A stretch of 64,000 bases of DNA, from positions 14,224,936 to 14,288,935 of the forward strand of contig JANCRA010000025.1 in NCBI GenBank assembly GCA_024362935.1, read 5' to 3'. Origin of the DNA: Setophaga petechia. Its lineage: Eukaryota; Chordata; Aves; Passeriformes; Parulidae. Under the pieces are notes generated by a model. That model had not been told where the DNA came from. It saw nothing but the letters and a program-made list of their open reading frames with translations, and ran no database searches. Below, one piece after another: positions 36,268 to 46,900 of this stretch (positions are counted from its first letter, which is position 1; every line of letters begins with the position of its first letter). The translations under genes and the position numbers were made by a program.

Positions 36268-39018
36268 TTAAAAATTCGTTTTGTCTCTGTATCACTGTAT
36301 GGCGTGTGTCAACAATTAGGTCAGCTTTTGTGCGTGTTGTAAACATAAATTTAGGAGAGGACATTTTTTATTGCATAAATAACAGGCAAATTATCCTGTA
36401 AGATATCATCAGCTGTAGTCTGGGGTCCCTGGGGCACACTAGGGAGGGACTAGAGGCACTGGGATGGGATTGGGAAGATGAAATCCAAAAGAGAAAGAAA
36501 AAGGACCTTCCCTGTGCTGCCCCACCTGCTCAGGTGTGCTGCTCCCCTCTCCTGCACGGCCCTGGGGCACAGGGATTGTCCCTTTGCACACCTGAGCAAT
36601 GCCCCAGGAGCACCCAGGTGTTCCCCCTGCCCTGCAAATGCTGTCACTGCTGTCCTTTGGGAGATTCCCGGGAATCACCTCCTCCAGCAGGTACAGGAAC
36701 CAGCAACCCCCCTGAAACAGCCCTGAGCAGGGCCGGGCCCTCCTCACCCTCACTGACCACACCTGGGACTGTTTCACCCCTCCTCATCCTCACTGACCAC
36801 CCGAAGGCTGCCCTGGACACGGATTTCCACAGGGATTTCACTGAATCCTGCTCCGAGCCTCACTCACCAAGCCTCGCTGCTTTTCACATTAAATCTGAGG
36901 CTGCCTGGGATGAAGGAAACCTGAACCGATCAATCGGGATCGCAGCGGCACCGTCCCAAATTTATCGGGATGGGCCGGGATGGGGCACCGCGGAAAACCC
37001 GGAATGGATTTGCCCGGAATACGGAATGGGAGAATTCCCGGACTGGACTTTTTTCCTGGAAAATGGAATGGGGGAAAACCCAGACTGGATTTTTCCCCAG
37101 AATACAGAATGGGTAAAAAGCCCTGACAGGATTTGCCTGGAATACAGAATGGGGAAAAACCTGGACTGGATTTTTTTCCCTGGAATATGGAATGGGGGGA
37201 AAACCCAGACTGGATTTTTTTTTTTCCCCTGGAATATGGAACGGGGGAAAAAGCGGACTGGATTTTTCCCTGGAATGCAGAATGAGGGGAAACCCAGACT
37301 GGATTTTTTTCCCCAATATGGGAATAAATATGTAATGGGGGAAAAATCTGGACAGGATTTTTCCCAGAATATGGAATGGGGGAAAAAACCTGGACTGGAT
37401 TTTTTTCCTGGAATACGGAATGGGGGAAAACCCAGACTGGATCTTCCCAGAATATGGAGTGGGGAAACCTGGACTGGATTTTCCCAGAATATGGAATGGC
37501 GGGGAACAGGGTTCGATTCCAGTCTTCTGTACAGAGGTGTACGGCAGAAACCATGTTCCTAAACCAAGAAACCATGTTCCTAAACCAAGAAAAACAAATT
37601 GTTCCAGCAGTGCAGGCTGCTCAAGCACTCGACCATCACTGGAACTGCCCAGGTGCTGTAAGAGACCGACTGTTGGTGCTCATGGCTTGAACAATCACTG
37701 GGTGCTTCTCCAGTGATGCACGGAGGGGCATCCCAGGTGCAGAAGGGCATGCACACCTGAGGCTTCAGCCTGGGTTTCCAGATAAAGAAGGGGCTGATAA
37801 GAGGCAATCCTTCGAGATGGGATAAGTCCTTGTCATGCCTCCCTTACACAATGACTCAGCTGTGAAAGCTCCTCTCCGAAGTACTGGGACATTCACATCT
37901 CAGATGAGGCAATTCATGTTGGCTGATTTGACATAAGACTGGATGTGGAATTCTTAACTTCCCGAAGGTCTTTTAGATCTCATTCTACCAACATTACGAT
38001 TTTTTTTCATTTGTAAGGACACTGAGTGATCAGGAGCCCTGCTCTTGAAGCAGTCAATGCACTTTTTGGAGCTATTTGGACATTAGGAGTGCTATGGCAA
38101 TTATCAACAGCTAGCAGCTTTTGTCCAAGGGGCAGTGTGTTTGGACACTCAAACACTGCACCTTTCAGTTTGTGTTTCCCTTCATCTGACCCCATTTTCT
38201 GTGCTCAGACTTCTGCCTGCTTTGGAAGGGCCATGTAATGACTGAGTTCTGCAGGCAAAGCTTAAAACATTCTTAAGACATAATACTCCTCCTAACTGAG
38301 TGCCCAGCCTCTCACAGGGGTCAGTACCAAAAGCTGTTTCAACTGCACGCTGCTTTACCAACTTCCACCTGGCAGATCTAGCTCCTGTTTAACCTCCAGT
38401 GTCCTTGTGCACTTTGCTCAGGTGGTTTCGTTCTCTCTGGGCAATTATGGCTTAGAGGTTCTCCTCTCTCCCTTCCTTCTATCGGGCAGTCGCCACACGA
38501 GCCAGTAATAGAAAGGGAACATCACTAAATTTAAACTATTGCTAAGAGCCTCTGCCACAAGCCAAGACACTGAGTTATTTGTGAAACTGAGCCCTTCTGC
38601 TCAGAAGTCCCTGCAGATACCCACATCCCCTCTGTGACGGTTCAGGGCAATTTTCACTGTCCCTGTGCCTCCACTGAACACCTCGGCTGCTAAGAACTGA
38701 AGAGCTGTCCTGGCTGCGACAGAGCAGTGTGAGCAGGTTCCCAGAGGGTTTGCAGCTGGAACCCCTCCACAAGGACAGCTCTGATGGGTTCCAGATAACC
38801 CCTGTGAAATCCTCCCGAGCATGTCTCCTCTCCAGGCTCAGTGGGGCTGCACAGAGGTCCCTGACACAGGGCTGGGAGTGCAGCTGCGTGCGGACAGTTC
38901 AGCCTCGCAATGCTTCCCCCAGCGATTTGCATGAAGGGACAAAGGACCGGCAGCGAAAACCCCTCGGTCCCTTTCTCCCAGCCCCATCCGTGCCAGGAGG
39001 CGGCGCAGGGCGGCTCCG
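36268..39018. other. Intergenic between TUBA8 and USP18
   Basis: Contains the TUBA8 3' UTR of unknown length, the minisatellite at 37.0-37.5 kb and a 20-base duplication (CCATGTTCCTAAACCAAGAA) at about 37,551-37,592. The rest is unique sequence in which I recognise no exon. Confidence 0.6.
36995..37510. repeat. Minisatellite of about 42-bp units
   Basis: About 12 degenerate copies spaced 36-51 bases apart, each containing GGAATATGGAATGGGG then AACCCAGACTGGATTTTTC. Units vary in the length of their G, A and T runs. The long frames on both strands (repeated NPDWIF- or NPVWVFP-like peptides) come from the repeat and are not genes. Confidence 0.88.
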
Positions 39019-39030
39019 AGTTTCAGTTTC
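39019..39030 (+). promoter_or_regulatory. ISRE upstream of USP18
   Basis: AGTTTCAGTTTC is a perfect interferon-stimulated response element core (AGTTTCnnTTTC), the target of ISGF3 and IRFs. It lies in CpG-rich sequence just upstream of the USP18 leader exon, fitting the interferon induction known for this gene. Confidence 0.85.
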
Positions 39031-39053
39031 TGTGTCAGCTCCCGGCCGAGCGA

Positions 39054-39065
39054 GAAATGAAAACT
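39054..39065 (+). promoter_or_regulatory. Second IRF-type element of USP18
   Basis: GAAATGAAAACT has one mismatch to GAAAnnGAAACT. It is spaced about 35 bases from the first element and in the opposite orientation, suggesting a paired interferon-response module. Confidence 0.6.
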
Positions 39066-39089
39066 GAGCGGCTCTGAGAGCGGGGCGGG

Positions 39090-39313
39090 CGCTGCCGCTG
39101 CCTGACGCGCCGGGGCCGCCCCGCTCCGCTCCGCCCGCTGCCCTGCCGGATCCCTCAGCCCTGCCGGATCCCTCAGCCCTGCAGGCTCCCTCAGCCCTCC
39201 CGAACCCGGCATCCCTGCCGCTCCCCCGGATGCGCGGTCCCTCCGGTGCGGGCAGACGCGGTGCGCCGTGCGGGGCTGCCCCGTGTCAGCCGGCGCTCTG
39301 AGAGCGAGAATTG
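39090..39313 (+). other. USP18: USP18 non-coding exon 1
   Basis: CpG-rich leader directly after the interferon elements, ending in the donor GAATTG|GTAAGA at 39313. The left limit is approximate. It includes three tandem copies of an 18-base unit, CCCTGCCGGATCCCTCAG, at 39141-39194. Confidence 0.55.
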
Positions 39314-39539
39314 GTAAGAAAGCGTTTTGCTGCTTTGTGAGATTGGATGCTGGAGGTGCAGTGTGTCAGAAGGGGAGGAGATAGAGAGGGAGATAATAAC
39401 GGAGTAGTTTGGCAGCTGAGTGGGAAGTCTCCTTGCAGTCGCATCCCGTTGAAGTGTGGAGGTGATGCTCTCTTAGGTGCTTCCTTCTCCTCAGGAGTGG
39501 TCGTCACACTGAGTCTCTGCTGGAGCCAGCACCTCAGGG

Positions 39540-39690
39540 GGACCATAGAAACACAGAATAGTTTGGGTTGGACTTCGAAATCATCTAGTTCCAAGCCCTG
39601 TGCTGAGGGCAGGGACACCTTTCACGAGAAGAGATTGCTCAGAGCCCCATCCAGCCTGGCCGCCCTGCGGCACCCACCGCCTGCCTCAGC
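39540..39690 (-). mobile_element. CR1 LINE 3' fragment in USP18 intron 1
   Basis: CATAGAAACACAGAATAGTT, then GGGTTGGA, ATCATCTAGTTCCAA, GGGCAGGGACACCT and CCATCCAGCCTGGCC follow the reverse-complement CR1 tail in order. It is truncated on the right, where a 58-base tandem repeat begins. Confidence 0.85.
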
Positions 39691-39700
39691 ATCGCCGGCA

Positions 39701-39866
39701 CCCCAAGATCCCCGGGGAGGAAAAGGAGCTGGCAGGGAAGGGACAAGAGCACCAGGCACCCCAGGATCCCCGGGGAGGAAAAGGAGCTGGCAGGGAAGGG
39801 ACAAGAGCACCAGGCACCCCAGGATCCCCGGGGAGGAAAAGGAGCTGGCAGGGAAGGAACAAGGGC
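39701..39866. repeat. 58-bp tandem repeat, 2.8 copies
   Basis: Three nearly identical units, with GATCCCCGGGGAGG recurring at 39707, 39765 and 39823 and GGAGCTGGCAGGGAAGG within each. It adjoins the CR1 fragment in USP18 intron 1. The near-identity suggests recent expansion. Confidence 0.92.
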
Positions 39867-42000
39867 CAGAGGTGGGAGCCCTTCTCGGGCACTGGGCACA
39901 GGGAGTGAAGGTGTCTTGGCAGGGCACATGGAGACTGGAGCAGGGCAGGGAGAAAGGGAGGACACTGGGCTGGCTGAGGGAGAGGAGTGTGAGGGTTGTG
40001 ATGATGATGATGGGCTGGAGGGTACGAGGAGGGTATCTCTGCTCCCTGTTCTCTGCCCAGACTGGTGCCAGCTGAGGCACTGAGGTTCCAATCCTACCCC
40101 TGACCTGCAAAGGAAACCAAAGCAACGCTGCTGCTCCAGTGAGAGAGGAGAAAAAATGGGGATCAGGAGAAGAGCCCACTGCTCAGTTCCTTGCCTCATT
40201 CACCTGTTGTTTTATGTACCTGTGCAGGGAAAGGGAGGACAAGTGCAAGTCTTAGGAAGTTTGTATTTCTGAAAGCCAAAACGAGGAGATTCCAAGGATT
40301 GGGAAGCTCTGTTTGTGTCCCTGCTCCCACAACAGGATCCCTGGTAGTGGTGACTGGGAGAAAATTTCATGGAACCAGAGACACAAATCCTCCTGTATCC
40401 CCCTACACCTTCCTGCCCTAAGATCCCTAAGATCTTTCTACCTTTTCCTCAAAGACGTTCAGCACCATTCTTGCTCTTTAATCCCACTCTTAGTCCTCCC
40501 TTTCCTGTCAAAACCTGTGTCTTGCATGTTTTCTTTATCCCTAGCTATGTTTAGCTACTTCTGTGCTCTCTACCTCTCTCCTTTCTGTCTCTTTCAACAT
40601 TCCCACTGCCTGGGAGCATCCCTGACCTCCTGGCTGATTCTACACCAGCTAAACTCCAGCTCAGCTTTCAGAAACCTGAATGTCTCATTAAATCATTTCC
40701 AGGAAAACAGGCAGTCTGTGTTCAGGCTCTATTTTGGCAACAGAGAAATCAGATGAAATTCATCTTTTCCTGCGTAGCTGTTCTAATCACCATGTTTGGG
40801 TACAAAAAGTAATGCTCTTGAATCTGTCTTTGGGAGTTTGGTTTTTTCTGCCCAGAAAAAATTCTCAGCAAATTCGACAATATTTGGTGAATCTTAGTGT
40901 GTGACACTTAGAGATCAAAAGTAATCTTCAAAAGTAAATAATCAAAAGTACAGTTGGAAATAAGTATACTTAAGCTTAAAGGTAATAATCAGGGAAAAAA
41001 GTAAATTTCTAGCTTTTCTGCCTGAATCTTCAGTAACTTTGATATCTGACACTATTAGGCATAGTTAATCCTAAACGACGCTTTTAAAGCAAGATTTTTT
41101 TTTTTTTAAATGAAAGGCAGAACCAGGATTTTGCTTATTTCCCATTCTTAGTAGCTTTTCTTCATTCTTTCAGTGCTTGGCCTTAGGTTGATTTTATGTG
41201 CTGTTTAATATTTATGGAATAATAATTTCTGAGCACTTTTTGGGTCTCCACCCCTCCTTTCCCTGTGAATATCAACTTTTTTTCTGATTCTGTCTCCACG
41301 TTGGCAGTGGGCTTTTAGAAAGTTTCGTTTTTGCGTAGTTGCATTTGAACTTTTATCAGATTGCTTTGTTTGTGTGTTTTTATTTTGCTTTAGTAGCTGA
41401 GTTCCAGGACACTGTCAGAGTAATGGTTTGTTGAATACTCCCTTAAAATCAAGGCATTATAATGGTTCTCTTGCGTGAACAATTACTTTGCCTGTGATCA
41501 CTTGAAGGAATAGAAAAAGAAACTGGTTTGTTGGTACTTAAATATCTTTCAAAATTACAGTCCAAAGTGCCACAGCAGTGCTGTGACTCAGGGCTTAAAA
41601 CCAATGCAGGGAGCCCAGTACAGAAAGCAAAGGTGCTTATCTGGCCAGAAGAGAAGGTGAAACTTGACCTTTTCAATACTTGGGCTGCATTTTTTTTTAA
41701 TAAGACATTGCTTTTTCCAAACAGAGGAGTTTTGCAACACCTGCTTTTGGGCAATTTTAATGGTCTTATTTACCTAATCTTCCTGGACAGGGGTATGTGG
41801 AGTTCCTTGGCTAGATGGAGCAGTTTCTGTGGAGCTGAAGGCTCATTTATTTATTTATTTAGCCACAAGAGGAAGATAGGATTAGCAATTGTCATCAGAC
41901 TCTGTTTCTGTTCCCTTAGCAATAGCCTGCACACCTCAACACCCATGTTAATTCAAATATCCCACATGCTGTTGCAGTAATCTGATTTTATTGATATTCC

Positions 42001-42137
42001 AGGCTGCACTGGATGGGGCCCTGAGTAACCTGATCTAGTGGGTGACATCCCTGCCTGTGACAGTGGGTGATCTTTAAGGTTTAGATGATCTTTAAGGTTC
42101 CTTTCCAACACAAAGCATTCAATGGTTTTTTGATTTC
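42001..42137 (+). mobile_element. CR1 LINE 3' end next to USP18 exon 2
   Basis: GGATGGGGCCCTGAGTAACC, TGATCTAGTGGGTGACATCC, TAGATGATCTTTAAGG and TTCCTTTCCAACACAAAGC follow the sense CR1 tail. It ends in a degraded terminal repeat about 40 bases before the exon 2 acceptor. Confidence 0.88.
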
Positions 42138-42178
42138 ACCTTTTTCATAATGGGAAGGTCTCTTCTGTCTTTGAGCAG

Positions 42179-42355
42179 TATTGTTGATGGGACAGACGAG
42201 TGGACATCAAGAAAGAAGCAAGAAACCAGAGGTGGCACCAAGCGAGGTCATGGAGGCAGAAATTGAAGTACAGAATAATAAAGAGGAAACCAAAGAGGTG
42301 AAGGCCAAAAACCAGAAGCTGATATCAGTCTTTGGTCTGGCAGACTTAAAAAATG
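42179..42355 (+). CDS. USP18: USP18 exon 2 (start codon at 42187)
   Basis: The acceptor is TTTGAGCAG|TATTG. ATG is at 42187 and is the first one in the exon. It encodes a Lys/Glu-rich 56-residue N-terminus (MGQTSGHQERSKK) and the donor is AATG|GTAATA. Sequence similarity to mammals is weak here, so the exact start is less sure than the rest. Confidence 0.75.
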
Positions 42356-43874
42356 GTAATAATGTTTTGCCTGTTCTTCACTGTCATATTTTCTATTTCT
42401 CATGCCTGCTGTTCCCTTCCCTGTCCATAGGCTTAATTTTCCCCTATTCCTTATCTCCACTGAGGAATATAATACAGATAATTCTCATTTTGCCTTGCCA
42501 AGTAACCATTCTGAGTTTTTTTTAGAATGGAATATATGAAGATCTCAGAGCTTTTTCTGTATTTAAGTCCTCAAATTGGCCATTGCAGCCAAAAATGCCT
42601 AGCTGCTGGCTCTGTCTCTCTCCAAACACAGCCAGCATTGCTGGATCTGCTAAACCATGGACTAGGCACAGGTTATTCTCCTCATACAGGCAGTCTTTGC
42701 CTCCTGTTATTCTATTTTATGTTTAGGTGTGTTGTGAGAGGACTGAAAATAGAGGAACTGGGAGAAAACTGAGAATCATTAGCCAGGCTTACTTGAATTT
42801 TTCCCGCCAGTTGCCAAACAAAACCACATATTATCTGCTTGAGCAACAGAAGAATAAATTGAACACTTTATCAGATCCGAGCAAGATGCTGAGCCCATAG
42901 ACTGAATACGCACAAGAAGAATTTGCCACTTTCAAACAACTTTCACTTTCTTTTCTTGTACTATCCCCAGACCTCACTTGGTCTTTTTCTCCCCTACAGA
43001 AGCTATTGGACTGTACAACCTTGGGCAGAGCTGCTGTCTGAACTCCCTGCTCCAGGTGTTCCTCATGAACATCCACTTCACAAGGATACTCCGGAGGTAC
43101 CTCCTGTGTCACCTCCCTGGGATGCTTCCATTGCTGCTCTCCTGTCTCCACTCCTTCTTTTCCATGGGATGTACTTTTGAAGGCATCACTGCATCACTGA
43201 GGGGCTGCCAGGATGATTTTGGTCCCTCAGCAAGGTCTCTGCCTTGTGGTGTCTGTCATGCACTGACAGGCCCTGCAGAGGTAGAAGCTGCAGTGTTCAG
43301 ACTTGTAAATCATCTCTGGTTTATGTCCTGAACTGAGCCTTTATGGCTTGTATCTCTCTCTTTTCCCTAACAGGATAATTTATTATAATCTATAATTTTT
43401 ATAAATGATAATTTATAAATTTAAATTATAAATTATAAATAATAATAATATAAAAAACCAATAAATATAACTATAATATATACATTAAACATGTATTATA
43501 TATATAAATAATACATAATATTATATTAAATATAATATAATATTAAATTAATATTATATAAATAATATTATATTAAATATTTATGGTATTTAATTATAGA
43601 TTATATAATAAATTATAATTTATAAATTAATTAATTTATAACTATTAATTTATAAAGTTATAATTTTCATATATATAATTATATATAGTAATTATCTTTA
43701 TTTAATATATTATTATATAATAGAAATATATTACCTGCAACATATATAATTTATAATTATATATCATATACTATATATTATTTATATTTATATGATATAT
43801 ATTTATATAAAGTATATCTATAATATATATAATATATAAATATATTATTTATATTATGTATATATAAATTACAT

Positions 43875-43948
<74 letters not shown>

Positions 43949-46900
43949 TAATTTTATTCCAGGTTTACTGACAGGCCTTATAACAAAGGATGGATGTGTA
44001 GCCATATCCATGATTAATTTTGTCACTTGAAGCATGTAAACCCAAACATACCCTAATCCCTGGCCTCTGGGCCCTGACTGCCCTGCCTGGCCCCTGACAG
44101 ACAACCATTGTTACAGATCATGAATACCTGGCATTACTTTGTTTTACTTGATTGTTGTCCCTGTGTGTTTTGAGAAGGATTTGGGCTCCTGTCTCCTTCC
44201 TGACCACACTAATAACTGGTTTCAGTTTACTCACTCCACTACAGATTTAGTAATCTAAGTGGATCATTCCCATTCACTCCTTACTTACATTCTCACTGCT
44301 GAGCAGAGGAGAAAAGACAAATTTCAGACCAGAAATGACAAGTGTCATCGATGGGCAAAGCTAAATAATGTAGGCTGTAGGTTACCATGTTTATTTGAAG
44401 AAAGAAAAACCTGTGGGCCACAGTAAATTTAGGGAGAATTAAGATGTTTTGTTGGCATATAGTTGAAATAGAAGCATGATATATGTGCCCTTAAAATTCT
44501 GAGGACATGTTGAGAGTGAGGACATCAATGAGTGGGAAGCAAAAAAGGTCTGGAATTGGCTGTAATTAATGTTATTTCTAGAGGCCAGAAAACACTTGAG
44601 GTCCTGCTTGGCTTGTCTCTTATTCAGGAGCAAGCCAACTTAAAATTTTGGCCTTTTACTTTAGAGCTGTCATCCTGCACTGTGGGATTCCCTTTCCCTT
44701 TCCCCTTCTTTTGCTGAAAACCTTCCCATTCTTGAGCTGCTGTCCCTGCTGCTGACCTGTGCTCCTTCAGGTGTGATGTGTGACATTTCTCCACTGAACC
44801 TCTGATCACCTCTGGTGTTGCTTCTCCCCGTTCCAGGATCACAGTGCCATCCTCTCTTTCCCAGAGGAGGAGCAATGTCCCGTACCAGATGCTCCTGCTG
44901 CTGGAGAAGATGCAGAGTGGCAAGTGCAAAGCTGTTGGTCCCACAGAGCTGGCTTGCTGCCTTTCAGAGCACAGCGTGGAATGTAAGCAGCCCTGCCTCA
45001 TCATGCTCACTTCTGTCTGCATTTATTCAGCACTTAGAAGCAGCCCAGACCCCAACATTTCCTCCAGGAATTCAGAAATGTCAGGAGTTAGGCACACAGT
45101 GGCACAGTGCTCCTTTTAGCTGCCTCCCAGCTGAGGGCAATGCTGTGTCTTACTGAAGAGAGATAAAAACAAACCCTGCTGGATGTATTTGCTGATCTCC
45201 AAAGGGTGGGAGGACTATCAGACTGCAAGAAGATTCAGCTATGGATGCTGTGCAGGGCAGAGAGGACAGTTCATTGTTTGATTTGTTTTGCTGTACTTTA
45301 TCATGATGGTGAAATAGCTGCTGTTACTTTTTTGAAGAAAGGGATAGTGTGGAAAAGAGAATGACTTTGCACAGATCCCCCTCCTGATCCTTCTTGTAAG
45401 GGCAGAGAGAAGAATTTGCAGGCTAAATCTCCCAGCTGGCCAAAGTTCTAAAAGAGAGAGGTTTAATGCATGAGTGACCAGTGACGGTGGGATGCCAAGA
45501 GTCTGTCTGTGTGTGCAATACACAGGGTATAACCAAATGCCCTTATTTTTGTCATATAAAAGCCCTAACAGCAGTTCTCAGAACTGAAAAGGGAGGTGCC
45601 CTGACATTTATGAAAGAGGAACACAAGATAAATTCAGTATCCCTGTTTGCATCATTTTTCCCCTTACTCTGAGTGGCTTTGCAGGCAGCCATCTCTCTTC
45701 CAGTTAAAGAGAGATAGGGATCAAGAGGTTTTTCTTATCTGTGTGTGAGACATGGGGATAGGCCCTGCTATCATTTTAATCTCAGCACTCAGGAGCATTT
45801 TAGCCTTCCTGGGGCATGAGAGGATGAGGAAAACAGGTCTGTGGAGTAATAAAGGTGAAAAAGAGAACAGAATCTTCCCTGTATTGTTTCTGAGGAGGAT
45901 TCAAAGGAGACTGTTTACAAGGGCATGGTTGGACATTTGACATAGAAGTGAAAGGTAAGAGGTTATGGCTTGAAATGTAAACCAGCTTGAGAGCTGGTTT
46001 AGATTGAATATTGGGAAGAAATTTTTTACTGTGGGAGTGGTGAGACACTGGTGAAGAATGTCCAGAAAAGCTGTGGGTGCTGTGTCACTCAAGTGTTCAA
46101 GGCCAGATTGGAAGGTATTTGCTAGAAGATGTCTTTGCCCATGGTGGGGAGAGTGGAACCAGATGATGTTTAGGGGTCCTTCCAACCCAAAGCATTCTCT
46201 GGTAGGTACTGAGCATCCTCTTGTCCCTGTATCTGGTGACAAGGACACAACTTTTGCACTGGGTGATACAAACACTGCTGTCTTCTCCCACTGCCTGCTC
46301 AGGTCACATGGAGAAATTGCAGCTGGTGCCCAGTCTAAGCTCTGTCCCTGCAGGGAGGAGCAAGGGACAGGAGGCTGTGTCTAAGAGGGGACAGAATTCC
46401 CCCTTTGCCATTTGTGGGAAGTCTGTGCTTGGTGATGTCCATGATACTGATTGAGTTGTGTTTTCTGCTCGTGCAGTGTTTGTGCAGCATGATGCTGCTC
46501 AGCTCTTTCTGACTCTCTGGAACTTGTTAAAGAGGCAGATGAAAAAGCCAGAGCTGGTAAGGATGGTGACTGAAATGAGCCTTTGTTCATGTGTGGTTTC
46601 CTCTGCTCCTTGAAGGATCCTATTCACTGGCAATTGTCCTAAGTTAAAGTTTTAAAATTATCTCTTCTTTCATTGCATCTTTCAAACGGGACAGAGAATC
46701 TTTGTTTCATAAGCTTTGGCATTTTGAATCACAGTAAAGTTTTGCTCATTCTGCTTTCAGGGCATGCCAGTGTCCATTCTAATGGGAGAGCTGATTAATA
46801 ACTAAAATACTGATGTTTTTGCAGCATTGTATTTAGTTATATTTAATTTCTTACCCCCCACACAAATTTCTGTAAGCATTTATTGGTGGATGTTGACACA

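Noticed and set aside
36889..37628. Open frames of over 200 codons on both strands downstream of TUBA8
   Set aside because: They follow the 42-bp minisatellite and repeat the same short peptide, with no gene context.
39686..40199. Open frames in USP18 intron 1
   Set aside because: Created by the 58-bp tandem repeat, with no splice connection to the USP18 frame.
43778..44104. A frame rich in Tyr-Ile repeats
   Set aside because: Translation of the AT dinucleotide array.
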